This document shows positions 48,717-59,371 of a stretch of 64,000 nt of DNA, piece after piece. The position numbers and the translations under genes were made by a program. Numbering within the stretch: position 1 is the stretch's first letter; every line of letters begins with the position of its first letter. Source of the DNA: Zeugodacus cucurbitae (Eukaryota; Arthropoda; Insecta; Diptera; Tephritidae). The notes beneath the pieces are model-generated. The model saw only the letters and a program-made list of their open reading frames with translations, did no database searches and was not told the origin of the DNA. The DNA lies in contig NC_071671.1 of assembly GCF_028554725.1 (NCBI RefSeq), positions 5,870,001-5,934,000 of the forward strand. The letters are read 5' to 3'.

Positions 48717-48784
48717 ATACTACTGTGAACACTATTACGCCTAAAGGTATACTTCACAAGAGGCCAACAGATGAAAATATCTTA

Positions 48785-49115
48785 TAGCCTTTTCGCACAG
48801 CCAAATTAATTTAATAGATTAAGATTATAATTGAGAAACCTGTTTTTGCCTTGCACACAGACGGCTACTCTATTAACGATCAACGAAAAATATCTTATAG
48901 CTTTTTCGCACTGCCAAATTAATTTAATACATTAAGTTTTTATAATTCAGTAACCAGTTTTTGCCTTTCGCACAGACGGCTACGCTATTAACGATCAGCT
49001 GTTATATATTTTGTTTTTGCTGTACTTAAGAAGTTGGAAAGTTTCATTTGCTTATTAGCGCTTTAAACGAGCAAAGGTCGATTAATTCATAAATTAACTC
49101 TTGTGCGAAAAGGCT
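48785..49115. mobile_element. TIR element (MITE) with internal 113-bp duplication
   Basis: Perfect 15-bp terminal inverted repeats: TAGCCTTTTCGCACA at 48785-48799 and its complement at 49101-49115. The left portion is duplicated: ATCTTATAGC and the following ~110 bases, ending ACGGCTAC-CTATTAACGAT, recur 113 bases later (48781 versus 48894). The interior has no coding frame. The superfamily is not clear; a TA flanks both ends. Confidence 0.75.
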
Positions 49116-49234
49116 ATTAAAACGATCACTTCAAATAAAGTGAGCGAAAGAATTATTTAAGTCATATCTGGTGCATTATTGAAAATAAATCTGTATAATG
49201 TATAAATCTAAAAAAAAATTGTATTGATAAACCC

Positions 49235-49365
49235 TTTTTTGCCTTTTACACTGCCGGCTACTCGATAACCGATCAGCTGTTATACATTTTTGTTTTTGCT
49301 TTTCATAACAAGTTGGTAAGTTTCATCAGCTGATTAATATTTTTAGCAGCGACATCTACCGTAGC
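49235..49365. mobile_element. Partial second copy of the 48.8-kb TIR element
   Basis: Repeats the internal and right-hand sequence of the preceding element: TTTTTGCCTTT, CGGCTACTCGATAACCGATC, AGCTGTTATACATTT and AAGTTGGTAAGTTTCAT. Terminal repeats are not preserved. Confidence 0.6.
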
Positions 49366-52300
49366 TTTTTTATCAAAAAAATGATTTTCAAATCGATTAA
49401 AATATTTTTATCATATTTTTTATCAACAACAACATTCAATTGACACAATTAATAAATCAATTCCGAGAACTCTAATTTGTTTACTTAAAACACCTGTTTT
49501 ATTAAATAAATGCTAAAATAAAATGTCAATTTGCATAAAATGGAAATAAGTAAGAGGCTTAAATGGTGCCACAGTCAGTTTATATTTTACATTTGTATTG
49601 TATGGAAGGTCAAATATATTATCACACGCATATTTGATTTGTAAATAACTATAACTAATTGGGGCACTGATGCATTAACCTATATATATTTATATGTAAA
49701 TCATTGTCACTCAGTAAATAGCTTGCGTGTGAATGTACAATTATTTACTAAGCACAAAATTCTATTTAGCAAATAGACAATTATTTATGCTTAATTAATA
49801 TTAAGGCAAATAGTGATTTAATTGAAAAGATATATGTGCATATAACTGCCTGTTAGTGTCAGCTTTATATCTCAAATTTACGGGAAAATGTTCGCTAATA
49901 TGTGCTTAGTCCAAAAAACTTAAAGTGTGACACTTTTCGTGTTTTATAACAGAACGCACTCTAGCGGTCATTTTAGTTGAAATAAATCCCTCACAATAAC
50001 CACCCGAGCAGTTATTATTTCCCTTCAATGGAAATAATTTTTTTAAACGATTAAAATCGCTAGTCTGAAAAAATTAAGATCATGCTTTTAACCTAAAACC
50101 CCAAAAATGTATATACTTCCAGAAATGATATACTAAAAAAATTTTATTTATATATTTTAGGTATGGATATCATAAAATGTCATTATGGTAAGTCAAGAAA
50201 ACATATTTTATTTTAATTTTAATATATTTAGAAATATTTCAATCCAATTAATTCGTATCACCCTTCATTTGCGGTTTAACTCAAGTGTAATAATTAACCT
50301 TAAATTTATGACGGCACTAATCACAACTTCAAGCGACTGTTGGCAATCTAATTAAAACTAATGTGAGCTGCGTGAGACACAATTGCTGATTGACAGTAAT
50401 AAATTTATACATACATACATACATTCCTATTTATGGAGGTACTAATGTGACCTCAATTAAAATTGTTCGGTACCAAAGGAAATTAGTTAGTCTAATTGGT
50501 TTTAGGCGCATGACTAACGGAATTTCATAACTCAGAACCACTTATGACTCACATACATTGCCCTTTTGTAACATCTGTTAAAATCCGCGATCCTTTTGAA
50601 TTTTTTTGAAATGTTACTAATTTCCAATATATTTCTTATAAATTGGTTTCTACAATATATTAATTTTTTCCAAGCTTTAGTGATTTCAAATTTTAAACGT
50701 CTTATATTTCTGGTTCCATACAGTTAAGCCCTTTCAATGCAATATTGCTCATGTCATATCTTGTGATGGTTGTCTACCTTCCTCATGATCAAACATGAAA
50801 TTTCATAACAGCTTTCACAAGCTTTCGAAGCTTTAAAATTGTGAAAGCGTCACAACTGAACTTTGGCAAGCACTGACAACTTATAGAACTGTCAAACTAT
50901 TGCTGAGCGAAGCGTAACTATTTGCTCAATACTAAAATTACTTATGTGAAAGCTTTAGAAAAGCTGCTTAAAATGTCAACAACCATAACAATTTTTTCGT
51001 TTTATATGTACTATCGGAAAAAATGTGACATGGTGACAGAGAAGTAGGAAGTTGTTGGACAAGTACCAATACCATTTCAGAAATATTTTAAGTGATATAA
51101 GAATTCAAAATTAAAAAAAATTCATTAAAATAATTCATTAAAATAAAAATTTAAGAATAAAATATTAATATTTATAAAATCATAGTCAAAAGATACAGCA
51201 CTCAAAACAAAATTAGAAGAAACCAGACAATCAACGCCTTGTAAGCAACAGCACAGCTGGCAGCCGCATTGAACACCAGACAAATATCTATCGGCGAAGA
51301 GTCTCAAGCGCGACAAGCTCACAACAAGCTCACAAGTGGCAAGTGGCAAGTGGCAACTTATGCGCCTGATGGTTGGCAGTTAATCCATTTAATGACCTCG
51401 ATGATTTTATTGATGGCCCAACACATGGCAATAAAAACAACGGCAACAACAGCAACTCGATGAGAAAAAGTCAGCAGAAAGAGAAAAGAAAACAATTTCC
51501 ACACGCGTCTGTTACCAAGAAAACAGAAAAAATATGCCGTCAGCTCGTCAGCTGCAAATGTGCGCACAAACCGCACCACAATACAGCACCCCCGTCCTCC
51601 CCTCGGCACAAGCGCGTCGGCAAGTTTTCCTTTGTTGGCCATTTCGTGGGTTGAATGAAGTTTTGCGCTACACTTTTAATGTGAAACAATTTCTTTAACG
51701 CTTACATTAACAAGTTGTGGCAGCCTGCGTGTTCGTATGTTTGTTTGTGTTCGAAGCACTGTAGAAGCGCGGCAGGAGGCACAAATCGCTGCAATTGAGT
51801 TGCAAGCGAAGGCTGGTCGCGTCGTTTGCCGGGTCTTCTTAGACGCTTATTGATGTTGTTGTTGCTAGTGTTTAATGTGGGCGCTAGACTGCGGAAGAAG
51901 AACGGTTGGCGTGAGTGCTTGGGCGTTGGAGAAGAAATGCCAGCAGTTAGTTGGTAACAGTTGTTGCTGATGATTCGCGCTGTTATTTAGTTGTTTGAGA
52001 TGTGCTCACGGTGCTTACCAACACTAACAATGAGCATATTGCCGCTGCGCAATTGATAGTGGTGATAACAGCGTTGTAGTGGAAATCCATTACCGCAGTC
52101 TTTTTATATAAATACCAGTGAGCTCACGTTCTCTTTGGAGAGATTACTCTCGCCATTTGTGGCTTTATTGCTTCTAATGCCTGTATTTGTTACTTCGAAT
52201 TTACGTCTTTACATTAGAAAACAATTTCAACTTGAGGTTATGCTTGGTCCCTGCTGTACTTTGTGGTAACTGATGAGTGGATTCTTTGAGCCCATCTTTA

Positions 52301-52429
52301 CAACTTAGGGGGTTGTGGGTTAAATATTAAGTGAACAAGTTCAAAAACTTTAATTTATTAACTCAGATTAGTGCTGTGGGAAAATGACGGATATCTAACA
52401 AAAATTCTGGAATGAACGCTTTCATCAAT
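49366..52429. other. Non-coding DNA
   Basis: 49.4-51.1 kb is AT-rich without recognisable units apart from AAGCTTTC words near 50810-50960. 51.2-52.15 kb is less AT-rich; it holds overlapping open frames on both strands without domains and a TATATAAATA at 52106 that could be a TATA box with no confirmed start site. Confidence 0.4.
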
Positions 52430-52876
52430 TCAAGCTTCGAATGCGTATGAAAGTTGGTTACAGTTTTATATATTTCTCAAAGCTTCGAGGGCATAAAAAA
52501 GCTTTAAAGTTTCTTTGTATTTCTCACATTTATAACTTTCATTATTTCAAGCCTCGAATGTGTATGAAAGATTGTTTGATATCTGTATATTTTCAGAGCT
52601 TATTAAACTTCTAGTTATTTCAGACATTAAGCGCTTTCCTGATTAAAAGCTCCGAAATGAAAGCTTACTAAAATACTATATCTTTCAGAAACCTTCTAAT
52701 GCTACAATACTAATAAAATTTATATGTATTTCTGACTTTGAGCGCTTTTATGTTTACAAACTTCGAAAGCTTGTGAAAGCTTACTAAACTTCTTTATATT
52801 CCTGATATTAATCACTTTCAGCTTTGAATGCATCTGGAAGTTTTTTAAATTTCTATATATTTCTGAAAGCATCTGT
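52430..52876. repeat. GAAAGCTT-rich degenerate array, left part
   Basis: Loose ~80-110-base units each contain TCAAGCTTCGAATGCGTATG or a variant, GAAAGCTTACTAAA and TTTCTATATATTTCTGA. The same array resumes at 54.08 kb on the other side of the retroelement insertion. Confidence 0.7.
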
Positions 52877-54075
52877 ATATAGGTTAGGTTAGGTTAAACT
52901 GGTAGGCCAATACGCCACACATAGACCTATTTAGGTCCTTTGCGATACCAGATGGAGTGCCGTCACGTTGTCCACGAGCAGTAGTCATCCTTTAGGATGC
53001 CAGTGCTTGACGCGAATTTTAAAAGCATTTGTGGTTTCATTTTCGATATCTCTTCCAGATTTTCATATTGTGAGGCCCCCAAATAGTGAAGTCGTTGCCT
53101 TGACAATGCAAGAAGATGCTTCATTGTTTCTATTGCACCTTGCTCTTGACATTTATTGCAGTCATCTCGTTCTGTAAGTCCCAGTTTGTTGGCATGTGCC
53201 GCCACCAGACAGTGGCCTGCAAGTATTCCCACCAAACTCCTACAGTCCCTTCTATCGAGTGACAGAATAAGTTTGGAGTACTTCTGGTCTACGGTTTTAC
53301 ACATGGCTTTAGCGGTTTTACACCCCGGTATATTTGTCCAACGTGTTAGGACTTTTCTTTTCATGCTCCTGTCCAGATCATCGAACAGACAGTGCATGGG
53401 TTTGCCAATGTTGGTCGCGTTTCCGGAAGACAGTTTTACACCATTCTTGGCAACTTCGTCCACAATCTCGTTGCCTTCAATGCCTTTATGTCCTGGCACC
53501 CAGTAGAAGTAAAGACACGTGTTCCTAGCAACTCTCTCCACTGCCATCCTGGTACACTTCTGGCCGAAATGCAAACCGAGGTCGTTGCCTTGATTGCTGC
53601 TTGACTGTCTACGTAGATATTGACTTTGGAGTAGCCGGCTGCTGTATTGAGGGCTAGCTCTGCGGCTTTTCCAATAGCAAAAACCTCCGCTTGAAAAATA
53701 CTGCAGTGGTTCGGAAGTTTAAAAGGCTGATTTACACCTAACTCCTGACAGTATATTCCAGCACCTACACCGTCCTCCATTTTCGAACCATCCGTGTAGA
53801 TATTCAATGTGCTGCGTGAGGTTATCATTCCCTTACGCCAGTCGTCTTTTTCCAGGTTCACCCGGAATCTTCTTTCCCAGTTCATGAGTGGGGTCAAGTA
53901 GTCGGTACTTGCCAAACCGCCCTTACCCACCGAGCTGTGCCCAAAATTTCTATGCGTAAATTCTCCTCCCGCCAGTAGTCGCTCCGCAGATTTTGCCGCA
54001 TAGGTTTCGGCAAAGAGATCTATCGGCGGCAGGTTAAGAGTCCATTCAATAGCTGCCGCAAGGGAACCAAAAAGC
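52877..54075 (-). pseudogene. RNase H-bearing non-LTR retrotransposon, 5'-truncated and frameshifted
   Basis: On the minus strand the copy opens with the linker after the reverse transcriptase (SLAAAIEWTLNLPPIDLF), then the RNase H domain: IYTDGSKMEDGVGAG, FQAEVFAIGKAAELAL and IYVDSQAAIKA. A frameshift near 53570 follows, after which WVPGHKGIEGNEIVDEVAK and the C-terminal zinc-knuckle-like DDCNKCQEQGAIETMKHLL are in another frame, down to the stop at about 52963. The expected ECPAF after HLL is missing. A short 3' UTR leads to CTGGTATCGCAAAGGACC (complement) and a CCTAACCTAACC tail at 52877-52893. The D, E, D and H motifs of RNase H are all present, but the frame is broken. Confidence 0.88.
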
Positions 54076-54335
54076 TTATCAAATTTCTAAGTATGTCTAA
54101 CATCAGGAGCTTTCATCATTCATGGCTTCGAAAAAGTTTGAAAGCTTACTCAATTTCTATGTATTTTTGAAAGCTTCGAATGCGTATGAAAGCTTATTTA
54201 AATCCTATGTTTGGCGTTTTCATTTTCTTTTCACATCTGCGTATGCTTTTAAGCTTTGCGTGCCTGTGAGAGCTAAATAGAATCTATAAATTTCGAACAT
54301 TATCGTTTTGCTCAGTTTAAGCTGCTTCGAATGCG
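54076..54335. repeat. GAAAGCTT-rich degenerate array, right part
   Basis: Continues the units seen at 52.4-52.87 kb: CATGGCTTCGAAAAAGTTTG, AAAGCTTACTCAATTTCTAT, CTTCGAATGCGTATGAAAGC. The retroelement between the two parts therefore inserted into a pre-existing array. Confidence 0.65.
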
Positions 54336-55338
54336 AGAGTTCTAAGAATAAATGTAACTTATGAAAAATTATGCATAAAGAATTGAAAAGTATGCAAATC
54401 AAATCTGCATCGGAAAATTAGCTTTAGTATCAACAAAATTGCAGCAGACTTAATGAAAATATCATAAAAAAGCTGCGAAAATGAGATTTTATAAAAATAA
54501 TTTCATTTTTATCGCTTACAAATACTACAATATGCTTCAACACTTCGATTTACATGTAGGAAGACTACCAATATTAAAAGCGAAAATTTGATCCTATAAT
54601 CGAATTCAAATATAACAGCAGACAGCTTCCACTTCGAACTACAAGTAAATGCAGCTCAAAGTGCCTCGAGCGGAAAGCGCACAACAGCATATGCTTTATA
54701 ACTTATACAAATACACATACAGTTGTGTACCGTTACATATGCAAAAAGTAAAAACCGGAAGAGTTGTAGCTGCGGCTAATACACAGTTTGCTAGCGCACA
54801 GCACAACTCAAGCACTGAGAGCAACAACAAACGTACCGTTAGCCGGAAGCGTAAAGAAGTTTCCAACACAAAAAAAAAGAAAAGAAGAATCAAAGAAGCA
54901 AAGGAGTAACACAAATACCGGCAACGTCTGCATTTTTAATAGCCCAAATAAGTGCACGGCAAATGTTGTTATTTACACAAATCCTTTAGCCGAAAAGGAA
55001 GCATTTACGCTCAAATATCCACAGAGAGTTAACGGTATATGAAAATAAAATAGCAAGACAGCAGATGCGTTCTTTGGGTGGAATATATATACAAATAACT
55101 GTAAGTAGATAGCGCATATTTGTGGAAGCTTGTTTGCTTAAAAGTTCTACGAAAAGTTGTTTTTGAAAGCACTGGACTTAAGGCATATAAGGGGTTTGGG
55201 ATCATAATGTGGAAATTGGCTGAATAGTCTGTTTAATATCTCTACTCTCAATTATTTAATTTTTTTTTAATTTTTAATAATTAAATATAACTTTTTTCTT
55301 AATTGATCGATTATGTCTGAAAGCTTTCAAGCTTTTTT
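54336..55338. other. Non-coding DNA
   Basis: Open frames at 54649-55042 on both strands are Lys- or Leu-rich compositional translations with no domain. No repeat recognised. Confidence 0.45.
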
Positions 55339-55830
55339 ATACCCTAAACAGGGTATATTAAGTTTGTCACGAAGTTTGTAACACCCAGAAGGAAGCGCCG
55401 GAGGCCCTATAAAGTATATATATAAATGATCAGTATGTTGAGCTGAGTCGATTTAGCCATGTCCGTCTGTCTATCTGTATATATACGAACTAGTCCTTCA
55501 GTTTTTAAGATATCGATATTTTGCAGATGTTATTTTCTCTTCAAGAAGCTGCCCATTTGTCGGAACTGCCGATATCGGACCATTATATCATATAGCTGTC
55601 ATACAAACTGAATTAATGGAACCAAGGGTTTGTATGGAAAACTTCCGCATTTTACTACATATCTTCACGAAATTTGGTGTGAGTTATTGTTCATAGAAAT
55701 AATTTAATCTCCGAAAAAATTGTTCAGATCGATTCACTATAGCATATAGCTGCCATACAAACCGAACGATCGGAATCAATGGCTTGTATAGAAAATTTTC
55801 ACATTTGACGTGGTTTGGCATGAAAGGGTT
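55339..55830. repeat. Dispersed repeat with CCGTCTGTC block, copy 2
   Basis: Begins ACCCTAAACAGGGTATATTA and matches copy 1 (46.3 kb) in order and orientation, with CACCCAGAAGGAAGCGCCGG, GAGTCGATTTAGCCATGTCC and GTCGGAACTGCCGATATCGG. It has a second CATATAGCTGCCATACAAAC module that copy 1 lacks, and it is missing the terminal GTGAAGGGTATATTAGC end. Confidence 0.8.
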
Positions 55831-57279
55831 AATGCTTTAAATCTCTAAATATATCTCCCTACATAACTATTTCACAAGCATTAACTAAGTACGCTTAGAA
55901 GAATATTAGTTATCTCTCTCCTCAAGCCGCTTAAGCATAAACCTTACTTATTTGCTTACTTGTTCTCTATTATCCGCAGTAAACAGCAGTAAAATTAAAT
56001 AAATCACAAAAACTAGCAATATTGCAAGCAGAATTGTGGAAGAAAAGTGAAGCGAAAAAAGAAACAACAGCAAACACTTGCCAGCCACTTCACCCATTTG
56101 CACTCAGCAAGCAGCACTTTTATCGCCATGTAATATCGAAACCGGAAATTAAATAGTGCTAACAGCTTTAATATTATAGATTTTATGAAATAAACAGCCA
56201 ACTGCTGCAAGTAATAGACGCAGGATTGTATTTTAAATGAAATTAAGTAGAGATAAGTGTTGCTTACAGTCTAGTGAGCTACGTAACTACTGAGCTTGAG
56301 TTTCAATTTCGCATGTATTGAATACATATTACTCAAAAATACATAAATATGCAAGTGGCTTAGTGAGTAAAAGCTGACTAGAAACTTATATACCCAAAGT
56401 AGTTGCCATGGCGTATACGTAACGTATTGGTTAGATCAAAATTTTCGGGAAAAAGCTTGATGTCAGATTTTAATTGTATTCTATTGGACTTGCAAACAAT
56501 TATATTTTAATTATCGATTAATTAATCGATTTGTAACACTTTAAGATACATAAATATTTTATCAAGGCTACCCTTCTTAAGGCTATATTCCATCGAACTA
56601 TTTTATAGGACTTCCTTTAAGCCAATATTTATTTTGCCTCATTTGCTACCTAATTTTCATTATTATTATTTTTTTCCTTTTTATAATATTCAATCTGCTT
56701 ATCTTTTACTAATCAAATATTAGTGATTAGTTATTTATGGCTTCCAGACGGCAAATTCAATTAAGCGCAGCTAATTACATAAAAATCAACAGTGAGTCGC
56801 CCGCCCGACCTGCGTTGTAAGGTGTTGGAAGCATAATAAATAATGTTTGCAAAAAGCGCATGATTAAGCAAATATCTCACTACATACACAAAATACACAC
56901 CACCAGATGCAGAAAGTATGTTTATGTGTGTGTGCGCAAAGTGCCAAGTAGTTTTTAAGCTTGTCAATATTTATTCATAGGCCACCGCGGCGCATAAATA
57001 AAGCATGCATAAATTAACAGCGTGAATATATATTACTTAATGAGGTTTATTTTCAGCGGCTGTGCTGGGTAGTAGCATAAGCGTACAATAAGTTCGAAAG
57101 CAAGTGATTTGACAGGGTATTAATTTTTGCTCATTTTAGGTTACATAGCGCTGCATATATTAAAATTGTCGGTAGTTTATATATGAATTTTAATTTGTTA
57201 GAATTTAGCGAATTTAATTTGTTAGAAAAAGCTCACCAAGTTCAGTATAACAATTCGAAGACTATTGGATTTAAAGGAA
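55831..57279. other. Non-coding DNA
   Basis: No supported gene or repeat. AT-rich with a few GC-richer words around 56790-56990. Confidence 0.45.
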
Positions 57280-58470
57280 TAAAAAAGTGCTAAAAGCTCT
57301 CAATAAGCTTTAAAGAAGCTTTTTACTTTCTCACTCACTATTTAAATTACAATAAAAACAATCATTTCTTTTCCAAAATTTCCGCATGTATCACTTTCAA
57401 TTTATTATAGTAAACTTTATTTCAACTTATTTGACATTTTGAAATAGGCCTTCAAAACTCTAGAAACTGCTTATTACAAAAAATAAAAAAGTGCCCAAAG
57501 TGCTAAAAGCTTTCAAAAAGCTCCTTAAAGGTTTTTAGCAGCTTTCACTCACTATTTAAAATATTGGAAAAGTCAGAAATCACAATAATAATAAAAACTA
57601 TGATTTCCCACGTTCCTTCTTAGTTAATTTTCCACCGAACTTTGTTTAATGAAGTTTACCATTTATTTAAATAGTGGGCATTTTAAAACAGAACTGCACA
57701 AATTATAGAAAAGCTTTCTAAAAAAAAAAATAAATTGCTGAAAGTTCTCAAAAAGCTCTAAAAAGCGCTTTACTTTTCACGCTCAATTTTTAAATTAAAA
57801 GTCACAATTCACAACAACAATAAAAACAACTATTTCTTTTCCAAAGTTTACTAAAAGCTCTCAAAAAGCTCTGAGAGTTACTTTACTTTTTTCTCTCAAT
57901 ATTGAAATTAAAAGTCACAATTCACAACAACAATAAAAACAAATTATTCCAAAGTCTCCGCATGCTTCTATTTCCACAAAATTTATTGAGTTGAGCTTTT
58001 GCATTGATTAGTGATGATTACCATTTATTGTAGTAAAAATTATTTAAACTTTAAAACTTTTTAAACTTTCTATGAAATGCTTCTTCAACAACAAGTACTA
58101 AAAGCTCTTAAAAAACCTTCTAAAAAGCTTTTTGCTACTTCCACTAATTTAAATTATTTGAAAAGTTACAAATCCCAACAACAATTAAAATTACTTTCAC
58201 TGTACTCTTAAAAAAATATAAAAATTGTTAAAAGCTCTTAAAAAGCTCCTAAAAAGCTTTTTGTTGCTTTTACTCACTATATAATTAAATATACAAAGCC
58301 ACAAAACACAACAACTATAAAAACTACCATTTCGTTTCGAAAGTTTCCACTTGCTTCATTTCCCACCGAACTTTGATTGAATTGAGCTTTTGTATTGTAC
58401 TTGCACTTTGATTAATGAAGTTTGGCATTTATTGTAGTAAACTTTATTTCAACTTTTTGTCTAACTGGAA
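57280..58470. repeat. Degenerate tandem array with AAAAGCTCTCAAAAAGCTC core
   Basis: Six units are anchored by 'TAAAAGCTCTCAAAAAGCTC' at about 57293, 57502, 57738, 57852, 58099 and 58230. Most continue into TTTTACTTTTCACTCA, AAAGTCACAAATCACAACAA and CAATAAAAAC, and longer units add TTTCCACCGAACTTTG and TTTATTGTAGTAAACTTT. Intervals vary from about 113 to 247 because some units carry the long segment and others do not. Confidence 0.8.
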
Positions 58471-59296
58471 ACAGGCTTTTCAATAAAAATGGCAATAATT
58501 TTTCATTTGAGATTTATTTTTGGGAGGTAATAAAGGATCTTAAAAGGGAAATAATTAATTAAATGTTGAAAAAACTGTTAATTGATGTTTGGTGCTGGTT
58601 TTCTTTTATAAAATATTCTTAAGGTTCAGTTCAACAATATTTTATGTGTATATAAATTATATATATATGAAGTAACTAATATTTACCTAAATTCACCTCA
58701 CTTGAACTCTCATTAAACAGCAAAAAAAATTCAACTTCATTGGGATAATTGGTTTCACATTTCCAATTTGACTAAGCCGGTCGAAAGGTCAAAATATCAA
58801 GTGCTATTTAAGTCAAAAATATGGGTTCATACATACATATTAGTAACACATACAAACATAAAGGACGTACTACTCAACTATTTTTTCGAATGTCTGGTAA
58901 GGGTTAAGGTTTAATATTTATGTGTTTATATGTAAATTCCAGTGTTACTAAAGTTCTCGTTGGTCTGAGTTGCTGTCATTTCGTAGTGTTATGTATGTAT
59001 AAAAGGGATCAGTATGGCACCAGCAAGTGGACACTAATTTATGAAGGTATCCATTAATAATGTGAAAATTTATGAATAGTTTGCAACTAGAGGCCGTAGC
59101 AAATTTAAGCCAAATTTATGAGGAGTAAACAAGTAAATACAAATAGATAAAAAAGATGGACAGACAAATTGGTAAGCAGTACAAATAGAATGGTTTGTGG
59201 AAAGAAGTATTAGCAGAGTTTATTTTAAAAGAAAACTATAATAAATTTTAAAAGCAAAGAAAGCTATACTAAAATTACAAGTTAAATGCAAATCCG
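58471..59296. other. AT-rich non-coding DNA
   Basis: No gene, tandem repeat or element ends recognised. Confidence 0.5.
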
Positions 59297-59371
59297 CCTA
59301 AATGTAGGCAACGTTTTTTAATAATAATGCTATCATGCTTTAATCAGTGTATAATGTTGCCTACATTTAGG
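59297..59371. repeat. 75-bp fold-back with 16-bp perfect arms
   Basis: CCTAAATGTAGGCAAC at 59297-59312 and its exact complement at 59356-59371 enclose a 43-base AT-rich loop. The same word occurs singly at 37752. Either a very small MITE or a transcribed hairpin; it is bounded by ATCCG on the left and ATGTA on the right, with no clear target duplication. Confidence 0.75.

Noticed and set aside
53156..53604. Plus-strand open frames of 64-116 codons
   Set aside because: Antisense shadows of the RNase H-type retroelement.
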